64,000 nt of DNA, from contig JAZLHE010000028.1 of the NCBI GenBank assembly GCA_045616665.1, forward strand, positions 1-64,000, written 5' to 3'. Positions 9,801 to 18,016 of this stretch are shown one piece after another. The first letter of the stretch is position 1, and every line of letters begins with the position of its first letter. Below the pieces are notes generated by a model that was not told where the DNA came from, made no database searches, and saw only the letters and a program-made list of their open reading frames with translations. A program made the position numbers and the translations under genes. This DNA comes from RUG11690 sp045616665 (GTDB taxonomy: Bacteria > Bacteroidota > Bacteroidia > Bacteroidales > WCHB1-69).

Positions 9801-9937
9801 TCGATAGCTGCGGGATCATTGGCGAAAGCCTTGGCTTTTTGTCCCACACGCCAAGTTACGAAGGAGAAAGACAAACAATACAAGCATACTAATGCAATAA
9901 GTATTGTAAAAAACAGAACTAAACCTTTGTTTCGCAT
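6866..9937 (-). CDS. secDF: Fused protein translocase subunit SecDF
   Basis: The inner-membrane SecD and SecF proteins, which use the proton-motive force to help pull exported proteins through SecYEG, are joined here in one 1023-residue chain, as is common in Bacteroidota. The SecD half has one N-terminal membrane segment, a large periplasmic domain with NLGLDLKGGMNVTLEI (about 98-113), and five further segments including GLVADVALFTNVFFLMG. The SecF half begins near residue 690 with its own first segment and the motif IDFTGGRNYVVRF. The periplasmic domain carries an acidic, low-complexity insertion around residues 290-335 (AAMEEDEDEADVDARLG) that is probably a flexible loop. The promoter box is at 9998-10006. 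The gene is monocistronic. Confidence 0.96.
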   Translation of the reverse strand: MRNKGLVLFFTILIALVCLYCLSFSFVTWRVGQKAKAFANDPAAIEEVKKAANGDVMRENYLIDSLLTSREQYFLSSMNDSVIYLGNTYKDCKYKEVNLGLDLKGGMNVTLEISIPDVVQSLAVNTEDQLFTNTFKKANDKYVAEGGDFIDIFVTAFNQEKAALKLENANLRTYFGERAGIKNATDAQIVEFIKTESSEIVDRTFKILRTRIDRFGVAQPNLQRLQGGRILVELPGIKEPERVTDLLKSTAKLEFWEVYNEPLNGKSIQQRFYEADVQLAKEIKAREENEKNVAAETQAEVDTAVAEENSLEALAAMEEDEDEADVDARLGAIMSKAVAGTDGLVIGYFKEADVKAIDAMLPELQRILGDKSAVFYWGSAEKRFNNAMPLVPLKKNSDRIGPKLSSETIGGARVVRSARQDVDQNNRVVVTMSMEDQASEEWRKITRAAVDNKSKVTCIAIVLDNFVYSYPSIRSEIPNGNSEISGNFTIDEAKDLATVLNSGNLEAQVNIVQSEVVGPTLGKESIRSGLLSFVLAFVLVLLYMFLYYSRAGLVADVALFTNVFFLMGVLASLGAVLTLPGIAGIVLTLGMAVDANVIIFERIREEVRAGKGSRMAVDEGFKNAYSAIIDGNVTTLITAIVLYIFGSGPVQGFATTLAIGILSSLFTAIFVTRLIFERRLNKGKEISVGNRFTMNTFRNANFDFLKIRKYCYIFSAALIIISIISFCTLGLQPGIDFTGGRNYVVRFDQPVKTNEVREAVAKEFGGNPEVKTFGGDDQVRITTNYKIESNDPAVDKECDHKLYTALKGFYLKESISEYDFCQQVDPRGIQSSQKVQPTIASELLMDAVWAVLISLVLIFIYIAIRFKNWQFGMGGVISLVHDSLITIGLFSLFYKVMPFSMEIDQSFIAAILTVIGYSINNVVIIFDRVRENLALYPKRDNYDNFNSAINSTLGRTVNTGGTTIVVLLAIFIFGGEVIRGFIFAMGAGILIGTYSGIFVSNPLSYDMLRKSKKVNRVKVNMTK

Positions 9938-9997
9938 TGTGTTATTTATTTGATTATTAATAATTTAATTTAATTCACATTATACTATTTTAAGCTT

Positions 9998-10006
9998 GCA
10001 AATATA
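9998..10006 (-). promoter_or_regulatory. -7 promoter box of secDF
   Basis: The minus strand reads TATATTTGC, about 60 bases upstream of the secDF ATG at 9937. Confidence 0.6.
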
Positions 10007-10154
10007 CAAAATATATTGATACATACAAGAAAAAATCAAAAAACAAACGGGAAGCAAGCTATTTTATTGATAGCAAGACTTTAACGAAGGATTTCGACAG
10101 ACAGCTTTGCCACGAACTTTGAAATCAAAAAAATAAAAATGGAAAATTGAAAAT

Positions 10155-10195
10155 GTCTTGTTTTTCTTCGTTAGATAGTCAGCAAAAAACAAGAC
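10155..10195 (-). terminator. Possible terminator after nadK
   Basis: Arms GTCTTGTTTTT and AAAAACAAGAC around a 19-base loop begin within the nadK stop codon. There is no clean T run after the stem on the minus strand, so termination is plausible but weaker than elsewhere. Confidence 0.45.
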
Positions 10196-11067
10196 TAAAA
10201 ATTCCTTTTGTCGATACCCCAAAGCAGCTTTTCGCGAATGATCCCGTAAAAGTCAGTATCATCGAAGAGGACGGTTTGAATCGAAAATTTCTCTTTAGTA
10301 ATACGCAATTCCACGGGATTTTCAACGACCACCCGATTAGAATCCAGAGCCAAGGAAAAACTGTTATTCCGACTCTCCACAACGATACGTATTTCCTCGT
10401 CGGCAGACACCACGACAGGCCGTACACCCAAGGTATGGGAAGCGATGGGGGTTAACACGTTTACATTGGTTGACGGAACAATAATCGGTCCACCGCAACT
10501 CAGTGAATAGGCCGTGGAACCTGTCGGCGTTGAGATAATCAGACCGTCGCCCCAATAGGTATTGACGGGTTTCCCACCCACAAAAATCTTGATAGCCGTA
10601 ATCGAATTGTCATCTGAAGTTCGAACCGTAATGTCATTCAAGGCAAAATCAGAAGGCAAGTCCAACGACTTAGAACAACTCAGATGCAAGAGCGAGCGTT
10701 TTTCGACCACATATTGTCCCGACAACAATTTGGTCAGGCATTCTTTGTAATTATTTCGATTGATGGCTGTCAGGAAGCCAATGCGACCGGTATTGATACC
10801 GACCAAGGGGATGTTTAAATCGCCCACCAAATTTGCGGCATCAATGAAAGTACCGTCACCGCCAAAAGACAGGAGAAAATCAACATCCTCAATGTTGGCC
10901 AAATCTGTATGATTGGCAAAAAAAACAAATTTTCCGGAAAGTTGCGGGCAATGGCAAATTTGATGAAAAACAATCTCACAACCCCGGGAAACCAGGGTTG
11001 TGACGACTGATTTTATAAAAAGAATTTCATCTTCGTCGCATTTGCGACTATAAACCGCAATTTTCAT
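10195..11067 (-). CDS. nadK: NAD kinase
   Basis: Cytoplasmic enzyme that phosphorylates NAD to NADP using ATP or polyphosphate. The family signature GGDGT is at residues 69-73, followed by GINTGRIGFL (about 90-99), the NE/D motif as LNDITVRT, and TPTGSTAYSLSCGGPI, which binds NAD. The length of 290 residues is typical. The start codon overlaps the last base of the buk stop (TAATG), so translation is coupled to butyrate kinase. The pairing of a redox-cofactor enzyme with a fermentative kinase may be only a positional habit. Confidence 0.96.
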   Translation of the reverse strand: MKIAVYSRKCDEDEILFIKSVVTTLVSRGCEIVFHQICHCPQLSGKFVFFANHTDLANIEDVDFLLSFGGDGTFIDAANLVGDLNIPLVGINTGRIGFLTAINRNNYKECLTKLLSGQYVVEKRSLLHLSCSKSLDLPSDFALNDITVRTSDDNSITAIKIFVGGKPVNTYWGDGLIISTPTGSTAYSLSCGGPIIVPSTNVNVLTPIASHTLGVRPVVVSADEEIRIVVESRNNSFSLALDSNRVVVENPVELRITKEKFSIQTVLFDDTDFYGIIREKLLWGIDKRNF

Positions 11068-12140
11068 TATGCGTATTCTTTCACCTGGATTTCTCCGTCG
11101 ATAATCATATTGGCATTCATAGCCAGGGCCTTCATTTCATCCTCACCCGGATAAACGGCCACAGGAGCAATCCAAGAAATATATTTTTTGATACGATTGA
11201 CCACTGGCACTCCGTAAGCGATACCGCCTGTAAGAATGATGGCATCCACTTTACCTTTCAATACGGCGGCATTTTCGCCAATTTGCTTAGCCACCTGATA
11301 AGCCATTGCTTCTTCAAGCAAATCGGCTTTTTTATCACCTTCAAGTGCTGCTTTTTCAATGGCATACGCATCATTGACGCCGAAATAGGCCACATAGCCG
11401 CCTTGTCCTACAACCATCTTCTTCACCTCTTCGTAAGTATATTTACCGCTGAAGCAAACATCGATGATTTGATTCATCGGAAGGGTTCCGGAGCGTTCAG
11501 GAGAAAATGGACCTTCGCCATCCAGTGCCTGGTTCACATCGATAACGCGACCTTGTTGATGTGCGCCAACACTGACGCCGCCTCCCATGTGAGCCACGAT
11601 CAAATTCAATTCTTCGTATTTTTTACCGTTGTCATTAGCATACGTTCTGGCAATGGCCTTTTGGTTCAAGGCGTGGAAGATAGAAAGTCTTTCAAATTTC
11701 GGGTGTCCTGAAATTCGAGCCACTTCTTCAAATTCGTCCACCACAACCGGATCAGCGATATAAGCTTCCTTCAAACCGATGGATTGGGCAATGCTGTCAG
11801 CGATCAAACCACCCAGGTTGCAGGCGTGCTGACCATTATAACCTTCCCGCAAGTGTTTCTTCATCAGTTCATTAACTCTATAAACACCAGAAGTAAGAGG
11901 TTTTACCAAACCGCCACGACCCATAACGACTCCAATTTGGTTAAGATCAATATTATTGTTCTTTAATTCTTCCAGAATCGTATTCTTTCTAAAATCATAT
12001 TGTTCGGCAATAGAACCGAAAACAGAAAGCTGTTCGGTAGTATGCTTGATGTTTTTCAAAAACACTTGCTGCATTTGGTCGAACACAGCGATTTTTGTTG
12101 ATGTAGAACCTGGATTAATAGCAAGAATTAAATTTCCCAT
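11067..12140 (-). CDS. buk: Butyrate kinase (or branched-chain acyl kinase)
   Basis: Acetokinase-family (ASKHA fold) enzyme that makes ATP from butyryl-phosphate and ADP, or runs in reverse on butyrate or branched-chain acids. The N-terminal phosphate loop AINPGSTSTKIAVF (6-19) and the family motifs MGRGGLVKPLTSGVYRV and AHMGGGVSVGAHQQGRVID are intact. The 357-residue length fits Buk rather than the longer acetate kinase (about 400). A phosphotransbutyrylase (ptb) gene normally lies beside buk but is absent here: the neighbours are nadK (1-base overlap) and a lipoprotein gene. The substrate therefore cannot be fixed from context. The -7 box is at 12190-12198. Confidence 0.93.
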   Translation of the reverse strand: MGNLILAINPGSTSTKIAVFDQMQQVFLKNIKHTTEQLSVFGSIAEQYDFRKNTILEELKNNNIDLNQIGVVMGRGGLVKPLTSGVYRVNELMKKHLREGYNGQHACNLGGLIADSIAQSIGLKEAYIADPVVVDEFEEVARISGHPKFERLSIFHALNQKAIARTYANDNGKKYEELNLIVAHMGGGVSVGAHQQGRVIDVNQALDGEGPFSPERSGTLPMNQIIDVCFSGKYTYEEVKKMVVGQGGYVAYFGVNDAYAIEKAALEGDKKADLLEEAMAYQVAKQIGENAAVLKGKVDAIILTGGIAYGVPVVNRIKKYISWIAPVAVYPGEDEMKALAMNANMIIDGEIQVKEYA

Positions 12141-12189
12141 AATTGATATATAATTTTAAAAGATTAATAATTTCAAATTTGATTCGTTT

Positions 12190-12198
12190 GCAAATATA
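12190..12198 (-). promoter_or_regulatory. -7 promoter box of buk-nadK
   Basis: The minus strand reads TATATTTGC, 50 bases before the buk ATG at 12140. Confidence 0.6.
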
Positions 12199-12319
12199 CA
12201 ATTTTTTTTGATAGAAAAATCAAATTATTGATTTTTTATCTATTCAGCAATTCGACCTAAGAAAACACTCTTCTAAAAAAGGGACACCCCATTAGCCGAC
12301 AAAGGATTTTGCGACAGCG

Positions 12320-13021
12320 TCATCTTCTTCGTTGCAGATATTTGACATATTCGTTATCGGGATATGAAGCGGATAAGGAATCAACCATCAATTGGAAAAG
12401 TTCGACATCGGTTTTTTCCTCCAAAAATCTACGATTATTATAAACCTGATAGAAAGCGATGACGGCACTCAACGAATGGGAATTTTTTTCGATAAACTCC
12501 CGTAAATACTGCGTATGCGCATCCGTCAGCCGATTATATTTGTATTCCACACTGCTTCGCACCGAATCGTTATCCATATAAGTTTGATAAATCCGCATTA
12601 GCGTGTCGGTATGGCGGACAAAAACAGCCAAAGCGCTGTCCAATTGCCACATCAATTGCGCATCGGCGGGGCCTTTCACGCTATACGACCGAATCAAGTC
12701 ATTGGCATCGGCGTTGATTTCAACGGTTTGTCCAAATTGAACCAAAGTGGTCAAAGCGTTTTCCGGGGCAAGTGAAATTTGCAGGAAAAGGGGATCTTCG
12801 GCATTCATTCCATCGGGAAGCACGTTGGGTTTTAATTTAAAATCGAACACATTACGGCTAACGCTTGTAGAATCCAGCAACACCAAGCCATTTGTAGTCA
12901 GCAGTGACAAATACAGTTGGCGATGATGCGCATTTTTCAATTGTCCCCTGATGTGAAGCGAATTATTTTCACAGGAGCAAAGCAAAATGATGGCGAAGAA
13001 AAAACAGCCTACCTTTTTCAT
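12320..13021 (-). CDS. DUF4369-like lipoprotein
   Basis: 233 residues. The start is taken at ATG 13021-13019 rather than 8 codons upstream because it overlaps the TGA of the preceding gene (ATGA) and gives a proper lipoprotein signal, MKKVGCFFFAIILLCSC, with the lipobox cysteine at residue 17. The first 100 residues (IRGQLKNAHHRQLYLSLLT) resemble the DUF4369 beta-sandwich that in Bacteroidota usually precedes a thioredoxin-like AhpC/TSA domain. Here no thioredoxin CxxC follows, only a helical tail (DKTDVELFQLMVDSL type). It is probably an outer-membrane lipoprotein of unknown role, last in the rhomboid-EEP operon. Confidence 0.75.
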   Translation of the reverse strand: MKKVGCFFFAIILLCSCENNSLHIRGQLKNAHHRQLYLSLLTTNGLVLLDSTSVSRNVFDFKLKPNVLPDGMNAEDPLFLQISLAPENALTTLVQFGQTVEINADANDLIRSYSVKGPADAQLMWQLDSALAVFVRHTDTLMRIYQTYMDNDSVRSSVEYKYNRLTDAHTQYLREFIEKNSHSLSAVIAFYQVYNNRRFLEEKTDVELFQLMVDSLSASYPDNEYVKYLQRRR

Positions 13022-14208
13022 TTTAGCAAGGAGATATTGGTCCAAATGGGATAATGGTCTGACACCTTTAACGAATCGTAAGTAGTGTAACCGAAACTCT
13101 TGTATCGTTTATCGTGCAAGATATAATCTATACGAAACGACGGGAACGCGTCTCCAAAATAGGTCTGGCCTCGACCTTCCCCACTCGCCCGAAACGCATC
13201 CTTGAAGCCATGTCCCACCTTATGATACGCATACGAGACAGGCGAATCATTGAAATCGCCACAGATGACAATCGGATAACGGCAGCTATCGATATGGGCA
13301 CGCAGGGCTCTTGCCTGATATTGCCTTTCGACAAATGCCTTTCCGATTTTACGATAGAGGACTTTCGCCTTTTTGTCCAGATTAGGATCATCGATACCGT
13401 GGGCAGAGATATCACGACCGATGGCATAATCTTCCTCATCCATGTGAATGGAAGCCAAATGTACATTGTAAATGCGAATGGTATCGGACCTGTACTTAAT
13501 ATCTACATAAATTGAACCATTGGCGGAACTATCGCCCATATCCACATAATCGCCATTCAAAATTCTATAACGGGAAAAGACCGCCATCCCATAATGATAA
13601 TCCTTTTTCTTATTATTAGCATAAAAATACTGATAACAGTTTCGTTTTTTATCATAGAGATTCAAGATATTCATAATGGTATCCGTCGTAGGAAATTTCA
13701 ACTTCCCACTTCCGTCGCAGAAGAACTCCTGAATGCAAAGGATTTCAGGCTTTTCTCTTGCCAAAAGCTCGAACACCTCTTTCAGATTCTGGTCTCGTTC
13801 GGCCTTCGTATCCACATCATAAAGTCCAAACAACTTGGCATTGTAACTCATCACTTTCACACAACTGGCACACACCTCCGGTTTAGCGGTAGCCCGAAGT
13901 TGAAAACAGCGATCTACATTATTTATGTTGATAAGGATCAATATCACCGAAATCAGCGAGTAGCGATAATCAAACACCAGCCATAAAATGACAAACACGA
14001 AATTGACGATTAACAAGTACGGGAATGCCAAGCCGCAATAGCTTATCAGCACGCTGAATGATGGTGGAAAGACCGTTGACAGAAATGAAAACAGCAATGC
14101 CAAGGCAGCTATGGCGTTCAGGGAAAGCAGCAGCACTTTGCATAATGATCCGAGCAAAGAGCGTTTTTTTGTTTTTTGCGTTTTATTGTAATTTCTACTG
14201 CTTCTCAT
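13018..14208 (-). CDS. Membrane-anchored endonuclease/exonuclease/phosphatase-family protein
   Basis: 396 residues. A basic N-terminus is followed by three hydrophobic segments (about 22-45, 50-70 and 75-98), then a DNase I-like EEP domain whose active-site landmarks are visible: VMSYNAKLF, ILCIQEFF (metal-binding Glu), VICGDFNDSP and the final SDHYPIW. The EEP fold hydrolyses phosphodiester or phosphomonoester bonds; which substrate this one uses cannot be told. A rhomboid protease followed by a membrane EEP protein is a recurrent gene order in Bacteroidota. The gene begins 5 bases after the rhomboid and ends in an ATGA overlap with the lipoprotein gene, so all three are one operon. Confidence 0.88.
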   Translation of the reverse strand: MRSSRNYNKTQKTKKRSLLGSLCKVLLLSLNAIAALALLFSFLSTVFPPSFSVLISYCGLAFPYLLIVNFVFVILWLVFDYRYSLISVILILININNVDRCFQLRATAKPEVCASCVKVMSYNAKLFGLYDVDTKAERDQNLKEVFELLAREKPEILCIQEFFCDGSGKLKFPTTDTIMNILNLYDKKRNCYQYFYANNKKKDYHYGMAVFSRYRILNGDYVDMGDSSANGSIYVDIKYRSDTIRIYNVHLASIHMDEEDYAIGRDISAHGIDDPNLDKKAKVLYRKIGKAFVERQYQARALRAHIDSCRYPIVICGDFNDSPVSYAYHKVGHGFKDAFRASGEGRGQTYFGDAFPSFRIDYILHDKRYKSFGYTTYDSLKVSDHYPIWTNISLLK

Positions 14209-14213
14209 TCCTG

Positions 14214-15239
14214 CTATTTTTTCGAGTATTTAAACAAAAAATCCTTTTCGTCTTTAGTTAGGGAATCGTAGCCGGATTTTGAAATTTTATCGAGGATGTC
14301 ATCCAAATGACGTTCACGTTCCAGTTTGCGTTCATTGTATTCCTCGTCACTCATAGCTTGTCCCGCAAAATCATAACGATCATTAGAAGAAGTAAATTTA
14401 ACTTTACGGTGTTTCCGACTATTCGAATTGGACCAGCCGTCGTTGCGGTCGTGGTAGCGCCAGGCCATAATCAGCAGAAAGCCGAAAAGCATACCACCCA
14501 AGTGGGCGAAGTGAGCCACGCCGTCGGCAGAACCGAGGACACCGTACAATAATTCCAGACCACCATAAATCACCACGAACCACTTGGCCTTGATAGGAAG
14601 CAAGAAATAGATATATATTTCAGATTCGGGAAACATCATTCCGAAAGCCAAGAGCAAACCGAAAACGGAACCAGAAGCACCGATAATATTAAATGAGTTC
14701 AATAATGTTTCTTTGAAATTTGCCATTTGCGGCACAAACTGCGTAACAGCAGAGGGATCAGACTGCAAGACGAGCAGGTTCTGGGCAATGGCATCCGTAT
14801 TGATATGTGACACTTGCGACAGCCGGCTGAACGTGTCAAGCGTAGGCGAAGCCAAAAAGTCATTAATTAATGTCAACGATGATTGAATCTGGAAATAAAT
14901 AATGACATAATGAATCAATGCCGCACCGATACCGGTAATCAGGTAATAGGAAATAAAACGTCTCGGTCCCCAAACATTCTCCACCGCCGAACCGAACATC
15001 CACAGGGCGAACATATTAAAGAATAGATGACCGAAATCACCGTGCATAAACATATAGGTGATAATCTGCCAGGGATGGAAATCCGAAGCCCCGAAATAGT
15101 GAAGTCCCAAGAGGGCATCCAGATTGACCTTACTTGCCAAGGCGATCTTTGCCAAAAACATCAAACCATTGATAATCAATAAGTTCTTAACAACCGTTGG
15201 TAAAATATTAAATCCTCCTGCTCGAATTTGGTCGCTCAT
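14214..15239 (-). CDS. Rhomboid-family intramembrane serine protease
   Basis: 341 residues with six or so membrane segments. The catalytic serine lies in GASGSVFG and the catalytic histidine in FAHLGGMLFG; the structural motif HGDFGHLFFNMFALWMFG and WGPRRF are also present, so the protease should be active in the inner membrane. A loop of about 65 polar residues separates the third segment from the serine-bearing one. The soluble C-terminal tail of about 70 residues (DEEYNERKLERERHLDDIL) resembles the small domain appended to many Bacteroidota rhomboids. It is first in a three-gene operon, with a promoter box at 15261-15269. Confidence 0.93.
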   Translation of the reverse strand: MSDQIRAGGFNILPTVVKNLLIINGLMFLAKIALASKVNLDALLGLHYFGASDFHPWQIITYMFMHGDFGHLFFNMFALWMFGSAVENVWGPRRFISYYLITGIGAALIHYVIIYFQIQSSLTLINDFLASPTLDTFSRLSQVSHINTDAIAQNLLVLQSDPSAVTQFVPQMANFKETLLNSFNIIGASGSVFGLLLAFGMMFPESEIYIYFLLPIKAKWFVVIYGGLELLYGVLGSADGVAHFAHLGGMLFGFLLIMAWRYHDRNDGWSNSNSRKHRKVKFTSSNDRYDFAGQAMSDEEYNERKLERERHLDDILDKISKSGYDSLTKDEKDFLFKYSKK

Positions 15240-15260
15240 AACAACTTTACATTTAAAAAT

Positions 15261-15269
15261 GCAAAGTTA
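15261..15269 (-). promoter_or_regulatory. -7 promoter box of the rhomboid operon
   Basis: The minus strand reads TAACTTTGC, 22 bases upstream of the ATG at 15239. Confidence 0.6.
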
Positions 15270-15302
15270 CATAAATTTTTTGAATCACGCCCACTTTGGA
15301 GA

Positions 15303-15350
15303 GAGCTGTGAAAAGAGGGTGAAAGCTGGTAGTGACCAGTGAGCTGTGAA
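15303..15350. repeat. Short direct repeat with an internal hairpin
   Basis: GAGCTGTGAA occurs at 15303-15312 and 15341-15350, enclosing CTGGT-AGTG-ACCAG at 15326-15339. It sits between the divergent rhomboid and dxr promoters and may be a remnant of a dispersed intergenic repeat. Confidence 0.4.
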
Positions 15351-15417
15351 CTGGGTGGTTTGAATCTATAAATCTATAGCATTCTGATTTCTTCCAATAA
15401 CACATTGATTTTTTTTG

Positions 15418-15426
15418 TATTTTTGC
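15418..15426 (+). promoter_or_regulatory. -7 promoter box of the dxr operon
   Basis: TATTTTTGC matches the consensus exactly. Because it lies downstream of the first possible ATG (15405), it forces the dxr start to the TTG at 15444. Confidence 0.65.
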
Positions 15427-15443
15427 AGATTAAAATCATAAAA

Positions 15444-16598
15444 TTGAAAAAGAAGGTTTGTTTATTGGGGTCAACGGGTTCGATGGGTGTGCAGGCACTG
15501 CAAGTTATCGACGAATTACCGGAACTTTTTGAGGTAGAAGTTTTGGCTTGCCATTCCAATGCCGACCTGCTCATCCAGCAGGCTAAAAAGTTTAAGCCAA
15601 ATGCCGTGGTCATTATTAATGATGACCGCTACGAATATGTCAAAGAACAATTGTGGAACGACGACATCAAGGTATTTGCCGGAGAATCTTCGTTATGCGA
15701 CATCGTAGAGATGAGCAGCATCGACATCGTGCTGTCCTGTATTGTGGGGGTTGCCGGTTTAAGACCTGTTTATCGCGCCATTTCCTGCGGAAAACCGATT
15801 GCCTTGGCCAACAAGGAGACTTTGGTCGTCGCCGGCGAACTAATGACCCAACTTGCCATAGCGCATCACGTGCCGCTTTTGCCCGTCGATTCCGAACATT
15901 CCGCCATTTTTCAATCCCTGGTTGGCGAATGGAACAATCCGTTGGAAAAAATCATCATCACGGCTTCGGGAGGGCCATTCAGGGGAAAAAGCCCGGAATT
16001 TTTGCAAAGCGTAACCAAAGAGCAAGCGCTGAAGCACCCCAACTGGAGTATGGGCCACAAAATCACCATTGACAGCGCCACTTTGATGAACAAGGGATTG
16101 GAAGTCATTGAGGCAAAATGGTTGTTTGATGCGAGTTTAGACCAGATTGAAGTGGTCGTGCATCCGCAGTCCATTGTTCATTCCCTCGTGCAGTTTGCCG
16201 ACGGCTCTGTAAAAGCGCAACTGGGATTGCCCAGTATGAAGCTGCCTATCCAATACGCACTCACCTACCCTCAACGTGAAGCCAACAAAATGCCGCGGCT
16301 GAATTTCGCGGATTATCCATCGCTCACTTTCGAGAAGCCGGATATGGAAACTTTCCGTTGCCTTAAAATCGCCTACGAAGCGTCATGCGAAGGCGGAAAC
16401 CGTCCCTGCGTAATGAACGCGGCCAACGAGGTGGCCGTTTCGCTCTTTTTGCACGACCGCATTGGCTTTATGGACATCCCCGCCATCATTGAGCAGCAAT
16501 TGGCCGAAGTGCCTTTCGGCAAACCGCGCAGCATTGACGAATATCTGGAAACAGACAAAGAAGTTAGAAATAGAATTTTAAAATCATATCATAAATAA
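15444..16598 (+). CDS. dxr: 1-deoxy-D-xylulose 5-phosphate reductoisomerase
   Basis: Second enzyme of the MEP isoprenoid pathway: it converts DXP to 2-C-methyl-D-erythritol 4-phosphate with NADPH and a divalent metal. The NADPH-binding start KKKVCLLGSTGSMGVQAL, the metal-binding PVDSEHSAIFQ, and the substrate motifs ASGGPFRG and MGHKITIDSATLMNKGLE are all present. The start is placed at TTG 15444, giving 384 residues, because the upstream ATG at 15405 lies before the promoter box and adds a hydrophobic stretch not seen in the family. The gene heads a run of six plus-strand genes with small gaps. The dxr-rseP order is common in bacteria. Confidence 0.95.
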   Translation: MKKKVCLLGSTGSMGVQALQVIDELPELFEVEVLACHSNADLLIQQAKKFKPNAVVIINDDRYEYVKEQLWNDDIKVFAGESSLCDIVEMSSIDIVLSCIVGVAGLRPVYRAISCGKPIALANKETLVVAGELMTQLAIAHHVPLLPVDSEHSAIFQSLVGEWNNPLEKIIITASGGPFRGKSPEFLQSVTKEQALKHPNWSMGHKITIDSATLMNKGLEVIEAKWLFDASLDQIEVVVHPQSIVHSLVQFADGSVKAQLGLPSMKLPIQYALTYPQREANKMPRLNFADYPSLTFEKPDMETFRCLKIAYEASCEGGNRPCVMNAANEVAVSLFLHDRIGFMDIPAIIEQQLAEVPFGKPRSIDEYLETDKEVRNRILKSYHK

Positions 16599-16610
16599 AG
16601 ATAAAAAGAA

Positions 16611-17999
16611 ATGGGAATTGGAATGCAGATACTGGGCTTGATTGCCAGTTTGAGTTTGTTGGTTTTTGTTCACGAATTAGGACATTTTATTTTTGCGCGC
16701 ATCTTTCACACGCGTGTCGATAAATTTTACCTTTTTTTCAACCCCGGTTTTTCCATTATGAGGATGAAGAAATGCGGGGACAAGCTTCAATTTAGCTTTT
16801 TCTCTTCCGACTCTCCCGAAGATTGGAAAAACTACCCTGAAACCACCGAATGGGGCATCGGATGGCTGCCATTGGGCGGTTACTGCTCTATCGTCGGAAT
16901 GGTGGATGAAACCACCAAAGCCAACGAGCTTCCCGCCGAACCGCAACCCTGGGAATTTCGTTCCAAGCCGGCTTGGCAACGCTTGTTGATCATCGTGGGC
17001 GGCGTATTGATGAACTTTCTCTCCGCCATTATCATTTATGTAGGATTAATGGCCTATTATGGAGAAGAATTCATTCCGGTTACCGAAGCCAAATATGGTA
17101 TGCAGTTTACGGAATGCGCCCAGGAAATCGGATTTCAAAATGGCGACAAGATTGTATCCGTTGACGGCAAAAAGCCCGAAACCATTGGAGATTTTTCCAC
17201 TGCCCTACTCATCGATGGCGTGAAAAAAGTCACCGTCAACCGTCAAGGGAGATTATATGATATCAGCATTCCAGAAGATTTCGGTCAGCGTGTCCTGGCC
17301 TCTGGCAACAAGGGCGGTTTCTGTATGTTCAACTTTCCATTCGTCATTGACCTGGTTATGGAAGATTATCCGGCAGCGAAAGCAGGACTTCAAGCCGGCG
17401 ATTCCTTGGTAGCCATTAACGGTGAAAATTATTTTTCATACTTCGATTATCAAAATATCTTGTTGAAACACAAAAATGAAAACGTCGAATTGGGTTTCTA
17501 CCGCGGCGACTCACTGATGTCTGCCGTCGTGATGGTCAATGAAGAAGGAAAAATCGGAGCATACGTCAAAGACTTCATTTCCACCTTTGACACCAAAGTC
17601 GTCAAATACGACTTTGTACAATCCATTCCTGCCGGCATTGACAAAGGATTTGAAACTTTAGGCACCTACGTCAAGCAATTCAAACTCGTGTTCACGAAAG
17701 AAGGTGCCACGCAATTGGGTGGTTTCGGCACTATCGGCAGCATCTTTCCCAAAATTTGGGACTGGGAGCGTTTCTGGAACATGACCGCCTTCTTGGGCAT
17801 TATCCTGGCCTTTATGAACATTATTCCTATTCCCGCATTGGATGGTGGCTACCTGCTATTCATCATCGTTGAAATGATTACCCGAAAGAAACCGAGCGAC
17901 AAATTCATCGGAATTGCCAACACGATTGGTTTTACCATTTTGATTTTATTGCTGATATACGCCAACGGACTGGATGTGATACGAGCGTTCTTTAAGTAA
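16611..17999 (+). CDS. rseP: RIP metalloprotease RseP (site-2 protease family)
   Basis: Inner-membrane zinc protease that cuts membrane-bound anti-sigma factors or leftover signal peptides. The zinc motif HELGH is at residues 21-25 and the second metal-ligand motif NIIPIPALDGGYLLF is near residue 405. Two PDZ-like regions lie between, around FQNGDKIVSVDGKKPE and AKAGLQAGDSLVAING. Four membrane segments fit the family. The length of 462 residues matches Bacteroidota homologues. It starts 12 bases after dxr and is followed 17 bases later by the acyltransferase. Confidence 0.95.
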   Translation: MGIGMQILGLIASLSLLVFVHELGHFIFARIFHTRVDKFYLFFNPGFSIMRMKKCGDKLQFSFFSSDSPEDWKNYPETTEWGIGWLPLGGYCSIVGMVDETTKANELPAEPQPWEFRSKPAWQRLLIIVGGVLMNFLSAIIIYVGLMAYYGEEFIPVTEAKYGMQFTECAQEIGFQNGDKIVSVDGKKPETIGDFSTALLIDGVKKVTVNRQGRLYDISIPEDFGQRVLASGNKGGFCMFNFPFVIDLVMEDYPAAKAGLQAGDSLVAINGENYFSYFDYQNILLKHKNENVELGFYRGDSLMSAVVMVNEEGKIGAYVKDFISTFDTKVVKYDFVQSIPAGIDKGFETLGTYVKQFKLVFTKEGATQLGGFGTIGSIFPKIWDWERFWNMTAFLGIILAFMNIIPIPALDGGYLLFIIVEMITRKKPSDKFIGIANTIGFTILILLLIYANGLDVIRAFFK

Positions 18000-18016
18000 C
18001 GCAAACACTTATACCA

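Noticed and set aside
12320..13045. Eight-codon longer start for the DUF4369-like lipoprotein
   Set aside because: It would place residues before the signal peptide and ignore the ATGA overlap with the upstream gene.
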